Counted from the stretch's first letter, positions 49,201 through 57,642 are shown. The stretch: DNA of 64,000 nucleotides from Edwardsiella anguillarum ET080813 (GCF_000264765.2 NZ_CP006664.1:558001-622000), one strand, 5' to 3'. Made by a program: numbers and translations. Notes: generated by a model not told the origin, from the letters alone.

Positions 49201-49554
49201 GAATTCGATACCGCCGGAGATCCACGGCCCCAGAAGGCCGACCAGCGCCGGTTTCACGACTTCGTTGTAATAGACAAAATCGCGCTGCTGCACCTTATCG
49301 AAGGCGCGATGAATGCGTCCGCCAAGCTCCGGCAACAGCATAACGCGAATAAAATCGTTCTCTATCCATACGGCCCGGTATTCGCGCATTTCGCGCTGGC
49401 CGGTCAGCGTATCGATAACGCCGTAGGGATAGACCGCGCCGGAAGACCCCTGATAAACGCGTTTTTCCAGAAACATCGGGTTGGTATCTTCTGCCCCGGT
49501 CGTCCACGTGGGGAGTGAAAGCGTCTCCTGCCACACTTTTACTGAACCGTACAT
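46279..49554 (-). CDS. large DUF5107 and TPR-repeat protein
   Basis: A 1091-residue cytoplasmic protein with no signal peptide or membrane helix. Residues about 1-420 are the DUF5107 region, a beta-sandwich domain resembling the galactose mutarotase fold (IRVMLLPELGGRIHRAFDKVQQRDFVYYNEVVKP, GPWISGGIEFNWPQHHRPTTFMPVD, FLWWANPAV, GYGDFGQAWDRNLTDENGPYIELMTGVFTDNQPDFTWL). Residues about 480-1080 are helical TPR-type repeats (FAADYYRRALALDPQDYRS, EALAHVEQSLQFN, AMQRAVALEPDNARFLFELDFLNKQL). The start at 49554 has GGAG 6 nt upstream. It is first in an operon with a sugar transporter and epimerase, opposite a ROK repressor. Probably an enzyme acting on an imported sugar or glycoside; activity not known. 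Confidence 0.8.
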   Translation of the reverse strand: MYGSVKVWQETLSLPTWTTGAEDTNPMFLEKRVYQGSSGAVYPYGVIDTLTGQREMREYRAVWIENDFIRVMLLPELGGRIHRAFDKVQQRDFVYYNEVVKPALVGLLGPWISGGIEFNWPQHHRPTTFMPVDFTIQSREGGAQTVWMGEAEPMRGLQVMTGFTLYPDKALIEITGKVFNGNATPRHFLWWANPAVKGGDDHQSVFPPDVTAVFDHGKRDVSAFPIATGTYYKVDYSAGVDISRYKNVPVPTSYMAEKSDYDFVGAYHHGERGGLLHVADHHISPGKKQWSWGYGDFGQAWDRNLTDENGPYIELMTGVFTDNQPDFTWLAPYEEKVFVQNFLPYSELGTVQNASTTLALKLEREGGQRHLGVYAIAPLNDVVVELSAGDSLLWETTLSLKPGESWQETLDDRWPQRLMLSVRAANGDTLLDYQEHIAEETPLPDPASAPEMPENISNPDELYFIGQHLEQYNHASRFAADYYRRALALDPQDYRSNVALGTLALNSADWLLAEQCARAALARAHRLNKNPRDGEASMLLAAALERQGDDAAAREHYFKASWSGNCRDAAWWSLARLAAKGNHWQEALAHVEQSLQFNGSNTLAMGLKALALAQQQGKDSALAYIAGALEQYPLNYTLYYARWAISGEASALATLRNVTGQRGANACLLAGWLSSLGQYAASLEMLAALESPETLPLLWQASLTDEAYARQQLIAQAEARHGSRVRFPNSLDEVQMLQALDDVPFARYLLGCFWYSKRRYDAAVACWRATLGQRPDFAPAHRLIGIYAWNKQQDARQAQAAMQRAVALEPDNARFLFELDFLNKQLAEPMETRLARLESKPAVVFGRDDLTAELLSLWNGSGNYAAAAQVLLERKFHPWEGGEGKVTGQYLLNQQHRALEAIAVGEWGTAQSLLTAALHYPHNLGEGRLPGQTDNDVWYLLGYCALQVGEQDLAQHYFRQASLGDGSLDAGRYYNDQPADYLFWQGMALRALGHHAQSERLFRGFGEWVSAHQDAIPDADFFAVSLPDLVVLDTPPSHHHRQHCLFIEALGYLGEGDITACEDVMTRLLAINPAHDKVHLLRHALICGIFA

Positions 49555-49571
49555 GCTGCTCTCCACTAAAT

Positions 49572-49668
49572 GAAGTAAAGTGAACTGAAATGATACGGCG
49601 AGTGTAGTGGGCAATATTGCGCATGAAACAGGCGATACTCACGCATTACAGTTAAGGAAGTTAAGTGT
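49572..49668. promoter_or_regulatory. divergent control region with 12-base direct repeats
   Basis: GAAGTAAAGTGA (49572-49583) and GAAGTTAAGTGT (49657-49668) are near-identical direct repeats at the two ends of the promoter region, the second overlapping the start of the ROK gene. They are candidate binding sites of that repressor. Confidence 0.4.
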
Positions 49669-50865
49669 ATGTTGCGACCTGGTTTAAATAACACCCGTGT
49701 GCGACAGGTAAACAAAGCGATTTTCCTGACCCATCTGTGGCGGGAAAAACAGCTCAGCAAGTCACAGCTGGCGCAGCTTACCGGGCTATCTATTCCGGCG
49801 GTGAGCAACATTCTGCAGGAGCTGATGGACGAGGGGCGCATCAGCCACTCGGCGGAAAATCTCAGCGCTCGCGGCCTCAACAGTGGCAGCTTCCAGATCC
49901 CACTCACCGGTCCGTGGACCCTGTGTATGAACATCACGCCCACCAGCATTGAGAGCCAGCTCGCTGATGCGCGCCTGCTGCCGGTAGGAGAGCCTGGCCG
50001 CCAGTCATTTAATGCCGAATCGCCGCAGGTGCTTTTGGATCATATCGCCCAGCACTGGCGTCACTACCGCCAGCGTTATCCGGAGCAGCGCATCAACCTC
50101 GCGCTCGGGGTTCACGGCCAGGTGGATCCGGTCACCGGCGTTTCACAAACCATGCCGCAGGGACGCTGGAAAACACCGGTGGAAATGAAGTATCTGCTGG
50201 AGGAGCGTCTCGGCGTTCAGGTTCGTCTGGATAACGACTGCGTGATGCTGGCACTGGCGGAGAAGTGGCAAAATCCGGCCGGGCTACGGGATTTTTGCGT
50301 TATCAACGTCGATTACGGGATTGGTTCGTCGTTCGTCATTCACGACCAGGTGTGGCGCGGGAGCCTTTACGGCAGCGGCCAGATTGGTCATACCATCGTC
50401 GACCCGGACGGCAACGCCTGCGACTGCGGCCGCTACGGTTGTCTGGAGACGGTCGCCTCGCTTAGCGCGTTGAAAAAGCAGGCGCGCGTATGGCTGAAAA
50501 CGCAGCCCAACCCAGCCCTCAACCCGGATGCGCTGACCACAAGTGCACTGCTCAAGGCCTGGCGTGGCGGCGACGTGCGAATTCAGGCGTGGGTAGAAAA
50601 TGCTGCCAACGCCGTCGGACTCAGCCTGTATAACTTCCTTAATATTCTGAATATTAACCAGATCTGGTTGTATGGACGCAGTTGTTCGTTCGGCGAACAC
50701 TGGCTTCATACCATCATCCGGCAAACGGGCTTTAACCCCTTCGATCAGGAAGACAGTCCGGGTAGCAAAGCAACACACATCGGCTTTGGCAAACTGAGCC
50801 GCGCGCAGCAAATCCTGGGTATCGGTTATCAGTACGTCGAGTCACAGCTTAACGATGAGGTGTAA
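49669..50865 (+). CDS. ROK-family transcriptional repressor
   Basis: A 398-residue ROK protein with an N-terminal winged HTH (residues about 15-70: FLTHLWREKQLSKSQLAQLTGLSIPAVSNILQELMDEGRI). The sugar-binding domain follows: ALGVHGQVDPVTGVSQTMP, VINVDYGIGSSFVI, GQIGHTIVDPDGNACDCGRYGCLETVAS. The CxCGxxGCxE motif is the zinc site of NagC/Mlc-type repressors, and the ATPase phosphate loop is not evident, so it is a regulator rather than a kinase. It is divergent from the DUF5107 operon, and its ligand is likely the sugar handled there. AAGGA precedes the ATG. Confidence 0.9.
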   Translation: MLRPGLNNTRVRQVNKAIFLTHLWREKQLSKSQLAQLTGLSIPAVSNILQELMDEGRISHSAENLSARGLNSGSFQIPLTGPWTLCMNITPTSIESQLADARLLPVGEPGRQSFNAESPQVLLDHIAQHWRHYRQRYPEQRINLALGVHGQVDPVTGVSQTMPQGRWKTPVEMKYLLEERLGVQVRLDNDCVMLALAEKWQNPAGLRDFCVINVDYGIGSSFVIHDQVWRGSLYGSGQIGHTIVDPDGNACDCGRYGCLETVASLSALKKQARVWLKTQPNPALNPDALTTSALLKAWRGGDVRIQAWVENAANAVGLSLYNFLNILNINQIWLYGRSCSFGEHWLHTIIRQTGFNPFDQEDSPGSKATHIGFGKLSRAQQILGIGYQYVESQLNDEV

Positions 50866-50888
50866 TAGGGGACTCTGCCGCATGAAAA

Positions 50889-51003
50889 GGTTCTGTCGCG
50901 TTAACCGCTGAAAATCCGAGCTGACTGTTTTTTATCGACAGGCCGCCTGACGAACCGGCAATGCCAGCGCAGCCTACTGAGCAACCGTGAACGTGACAGA
51001 TCC
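50889..51003. repeat. MITE-like element, right copy (flanks sugar island)
   Basis: Starts GGTTCTGTCGCGTTAACC; its end read in reverse is GGATCTGTCACGTTCACG, about 14 of 18 matching. 115 bases, non-coding, same orientation as the left copy at 43779-43902. Confidence 0.75.
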
Positions 51004-51072
51004 CGGCGCTGTCCCCCTGTGGCCATCCGGTGTAACATTTGGCGCAGAATCCATTGATTTAAGGTATCGCCA

Positions 51073-51894
51073 ATGCACTATCGCTTGATTGCCCTCGATC
51101 TGGACGGCACCCTGCTCAACGCGCGTAAACAGATCCTGCCGGAATCTCTGGCTGCGCTGGCCGAGGCGCGCGCCGCCGGGCTGGAGGTGATGATCGTCAC
51201 CGGCCGTCACCACGTCGCCATCCATCCGTTTTATCAGGCCCTGCAGCTGGATACCCCGGCCATCTGCTGCAATGGCACCTACCTGTATGACTACCCCGCC
51301 CGGCGCGTACTGGCCGCCGATCCGCTGCGCCCCGAGCAGGCGCGGGCGGTGCTGGCGCGCCTGGAGCAGCAGCAGATCCATGGACTGATGTATGTGGATA
51401 ACGCGATGCTCTATCAGCGGCCGACCGGCCACGTACTGCGCTCTCACGCCTGGGCAGAGTCCCTGCCGGCGGATCAGCGCCCGGTGCTGCAGCAGGTCGA
51501 TAGCCTGCACGCTGCCGCCGAGCAGGTCGACGCTATCTGGAAGTTCGCGACCTCAGACGAGGACACCGAGCGCCTGCGCGACTTTGCCGCCGGCATCAAG
51601 CGCGATCTGGGGCTGGCCTGCGAATGGTCATGGCACGATCAGGTGGATGTGGCGCAGGCGGGAAACAGCAAGGGGCGCCGCCTGGCCGAGTACGCCGCCG
51701 CGCGCGGCATCGCGATGGACCAGGTGGTCGCCTTTGGCGATAACTTTAATGATATCAGTATGCTGGAGTCTGCCGGCCTCGGCGTGGCCATGGGCAACAG
51801 CGCCGACGCCGTTAAGGCGCGCGCCGCGGAGATCATCGGCAGCAATGAGACGTCGGCCATCGCCGACTTCCTACGCCGTCGCGTGCTGTCGTAA
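51073..51894 (+). CDS. ybhA: HAD-family phosphatase YbhA (pyridoxal phosphatase)
   Basis: A 273-residue Cof-type (HAD IIB) phosphatase. Motif I is ALDLDGTLLNARKQI, motif II is MIVTGRHH, motif III is GNSKGRRLAEYAAARGI and motif IV is VVAFGDNFNDISMLESAGLGVAMGNS. Matches E. coli YbhA in length and place next to modC, convergent. It dephosphorylates PLP and sugar phosphates in the family. Nothing unusual. Confidence 0.93.
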   Translation: MHYRLIALDLDGTLLNARKQILPESLAALAEARAAGLEVMIVTGRHHVAIHPFYQALQLDTPAICCNGTYLYDYPARRVLAADPLRPEQARAVLARLEQQQIHGLMYVDNAMLYQRPTGHVLRSHAWAESLPADQRPVLQQVDSLHAAAEQVDAIWKFATSDEDTERLRDFAAGIKRDLGLACEWSWHDQVDVAQAGNSKGRRLAEYAAARGIAMDQVVAFGDNFNDISMLESAGLGVAMGNSADAVKARAAEIIGSNETSAIADFLRRRVLS

Positions 51895-51907
51895 TCAGCG
51901 GGGGATC

Positions 51908-51931
51908 GCGTCACGGCACCCGCCGTGACGC
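51908..51931. terminator. bidirectional hairpin between ybhA and modC
   Basis: GCGTCACGGC, ACCC, GCCGTGACGC: a perfect 10-bp stem between convergent genes, without a T run. Confidence 0.6.
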
Positions 51932-51942
51932 CGCCGGCGGGC

Positions 51943-53001
51943 CTATTGGTTGATGGACACGCTCTTAATCTGGGCGTACAGGCGCTGGCCCGGCGCCAGC
52001 CCCAGATCGTCACGCGCCCAGGGGGTGATCCGCGCCCACAGGGTCTCCCCCTCCAGCGCCAGCTTAACGTCCACCTGCCCCTCCACCTCCAGCAGCTCGA
52101 CCACGCTGACCGCCAGAATATTGCGGATGCTGCTGGCGCGCGGCACCTCCCGCACCAGCGAGACGTCCGCCGCGTTGATGCTCAGCCGCAGCCGATCCCC
52201 CGGCTCACCTGCCTGACGGCTCACCCACAGACACTGTGCGCCCAGCGCCAGGGCGCTCATCGCGTAGTGCGGATGGTGGCGATCGAGACGCACGTTGAGC
52301 ACGCTGCTCGGCTCCGCCTTTTGCAGCCAGGGACGCAGGGCGCTGCTGGCCCACACCTCCTCCAGGCGGCCAAAGGCGCGCATCTGCCCGCGATCCAGCA
52401 GCAGCACGTGCTGCGCCAAACGCAGGATCTCCTCCATGCTGTGGCTGACGTACAGAATGGGCGTGCGCACATCGCGCGCCAGACGCTCCAGATAGGGCAG
52501 CAGCTCACGCTTACGCGGCAGATCCAGGGAGGCCAGCGGCTCATCCATCAGCAGCAGCTCCGGTGCGGTTAACAGGGCGCGGCCGATGGCCACCCGCTGC
52601 ATCTCGCCGCCGGAGAGGGTGCGCGGAAAGCGATCCAGCAGCGCGTCGATGCCCAACAGGCCGACGATATCGTCAAACTGTCCGCGCATCTGCGCCGCCA
52701 TGCCATAGGTCAGGTTGCCGCGCACCCGGTAGTGGGGAAACAGGCGCGCATCTTGGAACACATAGCCGATGCGCCGTTGCTCCGGCGGCAGACAGATCCC
52801 GCGCTCGCAGTCCACCAGCGTGCGTCCGTTGAGCACAATGCGCCCCTGCTGCGGACGCGTCAGTCCGCCGATGGCGTTAATCAGCGAGGTCTTGCCCGCT
52901 CCGGACAGGCCGAAGATGGCGGTGATCCCCTCGCCCGGCAGATCGGCATCGACCCGCAGATCCAGATCGCCCAGGCGCTGGCGAAGATCAATATGCAGCA
53001 T
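51943..53001 (-). CDS. modC: molybdate ABC transporter ATPase
   Basis: A 352-residue ATPase with Walker [32 protein letters not shown], Walker [13 protein letters not shown], and a C-terminal MOP-type molybdate-sensing domain (about 290-350: [27 protein letters not shown]). The start at 53001 (GGGAGG 8 nt upstream) aligns with E. coli ModC. It begins 1 base after the modB stop region and is cotranscribed. Confidence 0.96.
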   Translation of the reverse strand: MLHIDLRQRLGDLDLRVDADLPGEGITAIFGLSGAGKTSLINAIGGLTRPQQGRIVLNGRTLVDCERGICLPPEQRRIGYVFQDARLFPHYRVRGNLTYGMAAQMRGQFDDIVGLLGIDALLDRFPRTLSGGEMQRVAIGRALLTAPELLLMDEPLASLDLPRKRELLPYLERLARDVRTPILYVSHSMEEILRLAQHVLLLDRGQMRAFGRLEEVWASSALRPWLQKAEPSSVLNVRLDRHHPHYAMSALALGAQCLWVSRQAGEPGDRLRLSINAADVSLVREVPRASSIRNILAVSVVELLEVEGQVDVKLALEGETLWARITPWARDDLGLAPGQRLYAQIKSVSINQ

Positions 53002-53002
53002 C

Positions 53003-53695
53003 TCAGCCACCTCCCAGCCGTTTCTGACTCCAGCGCGCCAGCCACTCGGAGAGCATCAGCGACAGCAGCGACAGCGCGATGGCGATCGCGCACAGCCGGG
53101 CCGCCTCGGATTCGGCGCCCGGCGTCTCGATCAGGGTATACATCGCCAGCGGGATGGTGCGCGTCTCGCCGGGAATGTTGGATACGAAGGTGATGGTGGC
53201 GCCAAATTCGCCCAGCGAGCGGGCGAAGGCCAGCACCGTCCCGGCCAGAATGCCGGGAAACGACAGGGGCAGCGTGATGGTAAAAAAGACCCGCAGCGGA
53301 CTGGCGCCCAGCGTGCGCGCCGCCTGCTCCAGGCGCCGATCCACCGAGGCCAGCGCCAGACGAATGGCGCGCACCATCAACGGAAACGCCACCACCGCCG
53401 ACGCCAGCGCGGCGCCGTGCCAGCTGAAGCTGAAGCTGAAGCCGAACCAGCTGTACAGCCAGGCGCCGATGACCCCCTTGCGCCCCATCGCCAGCAGCAG
53501 CAGGTAGCCGATGACCACCGGCGGCAGCACCAGCGGCAGGTGGATCACGCTGTCCAGCAGCGACTTACCGGGAAACCGGTAGCGCACCAGCACCCAGGCG
53601 GTCGCAATGCCCAGCGGCAGACTGAAGATCACCGCGGTGCCCGCTACCTGCAGGCTGAGCACCACGGCCTCCCATTCGTAGGGACTGAGAAACAT
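53003..53695 (-). CDS. modB: molybdate ABC transporter permease
   Basis: A 230-residue inner-membrane permease with about five transmembrane segments. It has [30 protein letters not shown] and the ATPase-contact (EAA) loop [49 protein letters not shown]. The ATG at 53695 is preferred to the GTG at 53701. It lies between modA and modC. Confidence 0.95.
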   Translation of the reverse strand: MFLSPYEWEAVVLSLQVAGTAVIFSLPLGIATAWVLVRYRFPGKSLLDSVIHLPLVLPPVVIGYLLLLAMGRKGVIGAWLYSWFGFSFSFSWHGAALASAVVAFPLMVRAIRLALASVDRRLEQAARTLGASPLRVFFTITLPLSFPGILAGTVLAFARSLGEFGATITFVSNIPGETRTIPLAMYTLIETPGAESEAARLCAIAIALSLLSLMLSEWLARWSQKRLGGG

Positions 53696-53704
53696 ACTCA
53701 CGGA

Positions 53705-54472
53705 TTAACGCGGGGTAAAACCGTAGCGGGTAAAGACAGTGGCCGCCTGTGGCCCCTTCAGATAATCGTAGAAGGCGTCGACCGCCGGGCTCTGTTTCCC
53801 CTTGACGATCGCCATCGGGTACTCCACCGGCTTATGACTGTCCGCCGGGAAGACCCCAACCACCTTCACCTTTTTGCTGGCCACGGCGTCGGAGCCGTAT
53901 ACGATCCCCAGCGGCGCCTCGCCGCGCTCAACCAGCGCCAGCGCCGCACGCACGTCGTTGGCCCGCGCCATCAGCGGCGACAGCGTCTCCCAGGCCCCCA
54001 GCGCCTGCAGCGACTCCTTGGCATAGATCCCCGCCGGCACGTGGTCCGGATCGCCCACCGCCAGACGGCCGCCGTCCAGCAGTTTTTTCCAGTGAGTCTG
54101 CGCATTAATGGTCATTTGACCCAGCTTACTGTCAGCCGGCGCCACCAGCACCAGCTGATTCCCCAGCAGGGTATAGCGAGTATCGGCCACCACGGCGTGT
54201 TTATCGATGGCGTAGTTCATCCACTTCTGATCGGCGGAGATGAACAGATCGGCTGGCGCCCCCTGATCGATCTGGCGCGCCAGCGTCGAGGAAGAGGCGA
54301 ACGAGGTGACGATGCTCACCTGCTTGCCCTGCTGGTACTGCGCCGCAATCTCCTGCAGCGCATTGGTCAGGGAGGCGGCGGCAAAGACCGTCACCTTGTC
54401 TTCGGCCTGGGCGCCCTGGCAGACGCCGACGGCCAGTACGGCCCCCGCCAGTAATCTATTCCACGCTTTCAT
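53705..54472 (-). CDS. modA: periplasmic molybdate-binding protein
   Basis: A 255-residue exported protein. The signal peptide ends QGAQA (about residue 23), then come VTVFAAASLTNALQEIA (molybdate ligand Ser/Ala segment), IVTSFASSSTLARQI, GAPADLFISAD and GDPDHVPAGIYAKESL (anion-binding helix). Start at 54472 with GGGGA upstream. First gene of modABC. Confidence 0.96.
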   Translation of the reverse strand: MKAWNRLLAGAVLAVGVCQGAQAEDKVTVFAAASLTNALQEIAAQYQQGKQVSIVTSFASSSTLARQIDQGAPADLFISADQKWMNYAIDKHAVVADTRYTLLGNQLVLVAPADSKLGQMTINAQTHWKKLLDGGRLAVGDPDHVPAGIYAKESLQALGAWETLSPLMARANDVRAALALVERGEAPLGIVYGSDAVASKKVKVVGVFPADSHKPVEYPMAIVKGKQSPAVDAFYDYLKGPQAATVFTRYGFTPR

Positions 54473-54491
54473 CACATCTCCCCGCTTCATT

Positions 54492-54524
54492 CGGTTATAT
54501 CGTTGTATAATCGATTATATGGCG
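54492..54524. promoter_or_regulatory. ModE-type operator upstream of modA
   Basis: An imperfect inverted repeat of CGGTTATAT and ATTATATGGCG around a 13-base core. It fits the CGNTATAT...ATATAACG form of ModE sites and lies 20 bases before modA. Confidence 0.7.
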
Positions 54525-54551
54525 TAAGCGCAGGCAAGGACACTGAAAAAA

Positions 54552-54584
54552 GCGCTAAATATGACGCCGTTAGCATTTAGGCGC
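54552..54584. repeat. inverted repeat between ydcF and modA
   Basis: GCGCTAAAT and ATTTAGGCGC face each other across 14 bases, between the end of ydcF and the modA promoter. It may end the ydcF transcript. Confidence 0.35.
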
Positions 54585-54618
54585 CCGCACGGCGCCGGGG
54601 CATCGCCCGGCGGCGCAC

Positions 54619-55395
54619 TCAGGCCGGACGAAAGCCATAGCGCTCGCCCAGCGACGCCGCCACCCGCGTAAAGGCCGCCTCCACCGCGTCGGGAATGGCA
54701 ACGTGGGCGATAAAGTCGCGCCCGCGCGGCCCGTAGCCTCGCGCATCGTCGCGCAGGCGCGGGATCTCCCCCAGCAGCAGCGACATAAAGCGATCCAGCG
54801 ACCACAGGGCGCCGGGGGCCCCCGCGATCGTCACCCCGCCGGCACCGCGCTCCAGGCGGGGCACAAAGGTCGGCCAGCTGGTAAACTGCACCGCGGGACA
54901 GTCCTGCCAAACCCGCTGAAAGGTTGCCAGCGTGCGGCGCTGCATCAGGGGATCCTGCACCAGCAGCAGACGCGACGGCGTCGCCCCCTTCTCCTGTAGC
55001 AGCGCGCGGGCAAAGCGCGCGTTCTCCCCGCAGTTGGTCGACGCGCTCTCCAGCCAGATCTGCGACGGTGCCAGCCGCCCCTGACGGAGGGCCAACGCCG
55101 CCAGCAGCGGGGCTTCGGCCTGCCCCGCCGTCGCCAGTCCGCCAGCCGCCGGCTCATCGGCCAGCGCCTGGTACAGCAGCGGCGTGGAGTGGCCAATCCC
55201 GCCGGCGATCAGCAGCCGCGGCGCCACGCCGGCGCGTACGGCGTCAAAGCTGCGCCAGGCGGTCGGCAGCAGGGCGTTACCCAACAGCACCAACAGATCG
55301 GCGCTGCCGACGGCGGGCCGCGCCCCGGCGAACGCATCGCAGGCCAAAAAACGGGCGATCAGGTTGATATCATGCAGTTGATCATCGGAAAACAC
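54619..55395 (-). CDS. ydcF: YdcF-like DUF218 protein
   Basis: A 258-residue protein of the ElyC/SanA/YdcF family (DUF218). It has DLLVLLGNALLPTA, LLIAGGIGHSTPLLYQAL, WLESASTNCGENARFARALLQEKG, LLLVQDPLMQRRTLATFQRV and GEIPRLRDDARGYGPRGRDFIAHV, matching E. coli YdcF, which binds SAM-type ligands; function unsure. I chose the GTG at 55395 because GGAGG lies 5 nt upstream; a 34-residue upstream extension is unlikely. It is not part of the E. coli mod region, so a local rearrangement is suggested. Confidence 0.87.
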   Translation of the reverse strand: MFSDDQLHDINLIARFLACDAFAGARPAVGSADLLVLLGNALLPTAWRSFDAVRAGVAPRLLIAGGIGHSTPLLYQALADEPAAGGLATAGQAEAPLLAALALRQGRLAPSQIWLESASTNCGENARFARALLQEKGATPSRLLLVQDPLMQRRTLATFQRVWQDCPAVQFTSWPTFVPRLERGAGGVTIAGAPGALWSLDRFMSLLLGEIPRLRDDARGYGPRGRDFIAHVAIPDAVEAAFTRVAASLGERYGFRPA

Positions 55396-55438
55396 GGCAG
55401 CCTCCGCGGCGGATGGAAAGTGGCAGCGCCAGACAGCA

Positions 55439-55463
55439 CATCGCCCGGCTTTGCCGGGCGATG
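55439..55463 (-). terminator. strong hairpin after acrZ
   Basis: CATCGCCCGGC, TTT, GCCGGGCGATG: a perfect 11-bp stem 55 bases downstream of acrZ and before ydcF. No T run. Confidence 0.5.
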
Positions 55464-55518
55464 TCGGAAACACAGCGGCGCGATAGGCACCCCACATGGG
55501 TACGTCGCGCTGCGGGGA

Positions 55519-55662
55519 TCAGGACTCTTTCTCTTCCGGGTGGCCCCAGGCGGAGATCAGGTTACACAGCTCCCCCATCCCCCAGATTAGCCCCATAATA
55601 ATCGCCATCACCACGGGTACCATGATGGCGGCGACAACCAGACTCTTCAGCAGTTCAAACAT
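55519..55662 (-). CDS. acrZ: AcrZ, small membrane protein of the AcrAB-TolC pump
   Basis: A 47-residue inner-membrane protein, [20 protein letters not shown] followed by [17 protein letters not shown] and a charged tail. It matches E. coli AcrZ (YbhT) nearly residue for residue in the transmembrane half. AcrZ binds AcrB and tunes substrate choice. The start at 55662 aligns with E. coli; the long upstream frame is not coding. It sits beside modE as in E. coli. Easily missed because of its size. Confidence 0.9.
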   Translation of the reverse strand: MFELLKSLVVAAIMVPVVMAIIMGLIWGMGELCNLISAWGHPEEKES

Positions 55663-55868
55663 GGCTGACTTAACTCTCCGTTGATATGCGCAGTGCGCTA
55701 ACCCTACCGTTGACTTCGCCGCAAGCGGCGCCAAAAAGGCAGTATCCTGCTCCATAGTGTAACCTAGCCGATGGCGTTTGGCATTGTTCAATCCGTGCGA
55801 TACGCGCGGTTTGCCTGACGGGCGCCGGATCGGCCACAATAGAGGGAGCGTCAATGCGAGGAGCCGCC

Positions 55869-56660
55869 ATGCAAGCCGATATTTTACTCACCCTTAAACT
55901 ACAGGATCGCCTGTTTGCCGATCCGCGCCGCATCGAGCTGCTCAAGCAGGTGCGCCATACCGGCTCCATCAGTCAGGGCGCCAAGCTGGCCGGGATCAGC
56001 TATAAAAGCGCCTGGGATGCCATCAACGAAATGAACCAGCTGGCGGACGATGAGATCGTCGAACGCGCCACCGGCGGTAAAGGGGGCGGCGGCGCCCGGC
56101 TGACCCGCTACGGCGAGCGCCTGATTGCGCTGTACGATCTGCTGGGGCAAATCCAGCAGAAGGCCTTCGACGTGCTGAAAACCGACGATCTGCCCCTCGA
56201 CAGCCTGCTGGCGGCGATCGCTCGCTTTTCCCTGCAGACCAGCGCCCGCAACCAGTTTTTCGGCACCGTCATCGAGCGCGGCGAGGAGTCGGTCCAGCAG
56301 CATCTGCTGGTGCAACTGGCGGACGGTAAGACCCGTCTGCGCGCCGCCGTAACCGCCCAGAGCGCCCGTCGTCTGGCGCTGCGTCCGGGTAAAGAGGTGC
56401 TGGTGCTGATCAAGGCGCCCTGGATCCGCCTGTGCACCGACAACGCCCTGTGCGGCGCCGCCGACAATGCGCTGAGCGGCCTGGTCAGCCATATTCAGGC
56501 CGGCAGCGACAACAGCGAGGTGCTGATCGCGCTGCCCGGCGGAGAAACCCTGTGCGCCACCGTCGATAACCGCACCATGAGCCAGCTGCACCTGAGCGTC
56601 GGCATGCCGGTCAACGCCCTGTTTAACGCCGATCGGGTCATTATCGCCACCCTCGCGTAA
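55869..56660 (+). CDS. modE: molybdate-responsive regulator ModE
   Basis: A 263-residue protein with an N-terminal winged HTH ([35 protein letters not shown]) and two MOP/TOBE molybdate-binding domains (about 125-190 and 200-260; [43 protein letters not shown]). AGGAG lies 5 nt before the ATG at 55869. It represses modABC with bound molybdate, and its site lies upstream of modA here. Unlike E. coli, no modF follows. Confidence 0.96.
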   Translation: MQADILLTLKLQDRLFADPRRIELLKQVRHTGSISQGAKLAGISYKSAWDAINEMNQLADDEIVERATGGKGGGGARLTRYGERLIALYDLLGQIQQKAFDVLKTDDLPLDSLLAAIARFSLQTSARNQFFGTVIERGEESVQQHLLVQLADGKTRLRAAVTAQSARRLALRPGKEVLVLIKAPWIRLCTDNALCGAADNALSGLVSHIQAGSDNSEVLIALPGGETLCATVDNRTMSQLHLSVGMPVNALFNADRVIIATLA

Positions 56661-56787
56661 CGCGCCGCGTCCCCCGGCGCCCCTCTCCCGGTCAGCCCGA
56701 CCCGGCATTTAACGGCGGTTTACCCCGCCGTGTTAACATGATAAAAAACAAATGACGACAATTATTAACAATACCTGAGGGAGTATT

Positions 56788-57597
56788 ATGTGGTGGATCA
56801 TGTTACTGCCGCCGGCGCTGCTGGCGCTGGCGCCGCGCGTCGCCTTTCTGCTGGCCGGATGCGCTGTCCTGCTCCTTGCGCAGCAGGGGTTCATCACGCT
56901 GCCGGCCATCGCCATGCTGGCGCTCATGGCGCTGCTGCTATCGCTGCGCCAGCGTCTGTCTCCGCGCTGGCGTGGCATCAGTGAGATCGCGCTTCTCCTT
57001 GGCATTATCGCCCTCTACACACACGCTTTTCCCGGCTTTCACAACCCGCTGTTACTGGATCGGGTGAGCGCCGGGCCACACAGCGCCCCGTTTACCCTGT
57101 ATGCCAACCTGGATAAGTCGCTGGTGCCGCTGCTGCTGCTGGCGCTCTACCCCACGCTGCTGCGCCGTCCCGGCGTGCCCCCCGTTGCGCCGTGGCGCTG
57201 GGGCGTCCTGCTGCTCAGCGTACCGGCCCTGCTGCTGCTGGCCGTAGCGCTGGGCGGCCTGCGCATTGAACCACACTGGCCCGCCTGGACACCGCTCTTC
57301 GCCATTATCAACCTGCTGTTTGTCTCCCTGGCGGAAGAGGCGCTGTTTCGCGGCTACCTGCAACAGCGCCTGGGCGTCTGGCTGGGGCCATGGATTGCGC
57401 TGCCGATAAGCGCCGTTCTGTTTGGGCTAAGCCACCTGAGCGGCGGCCTGCTGCTGGTCATCTTCGCCACGCTCGCCGGGATCATTTACGGCCTGGCCTG
57501 GCAATGGAGCGGGCGTCTGTGGGTGGCCACCCTGTTCCACTTCGCCCTGAATATGCTGCACCTGCTGTTCTTTACCTACCCGCTCTATCGGCCCTAA
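56788..57597 (+). CDS. CPBP-family intramembrane metalloprotease
   Basis: A 269-residue polytopic inner-membrane protein (about seven to eight helices) with the CPBP/Abi motifs: EEALFRGYLQQRLG (EExxxR), FGLSHLSGG (FxxxH) and HFALN (HxxxN/D). These place it with Rce1-like intramembrane glutamic proteases. The role in bacteria of this subgroup is not known. Good RBS (GAGGGAG, 8 nt). It occupies the slot taken by modF and neighbours in E. coli, between modE and galE. Confidence 0.88.
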   Translation: MWWIMLLPPALLALAPRVAFLLAGCAVLLLAQQGFITLPAIAMLALMALLLSLRQRLSPRWRGISEIALLLGIIALYTHAFPGFHNPLLLDRVSAGPHSAPFTLYANLDKSLVPLLLLALYPTLLRRPGVPPVAPWRWGVLLLSVPALLLLAVALGGLRIEPHWPAWTPLFAIINLLFVSLAEEALFRGYLQQRLGVWLGPWIALPISAVLFGLSHLSGGLLLVIFATLAGIIYGLAWQWSGRLWVATLFHFALNMLHLLFFTYPLYRP

Positions 57598-57626
57598 GCC
57601 ATCGAGAGCGAGGCGCCGGCGCGGCT

Positions 57627-57642
57627 ATGTAAGCGATACCAC
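57627..57642. promoter_or_regulatory. gal operator, upstream copy (OE-like)
   Basis: ATGTAAGCGATACCAC matches the GalR/GalS operator GTGTAAACGATTCCAC at 13 of 16 positions. Confidence 0.65.
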
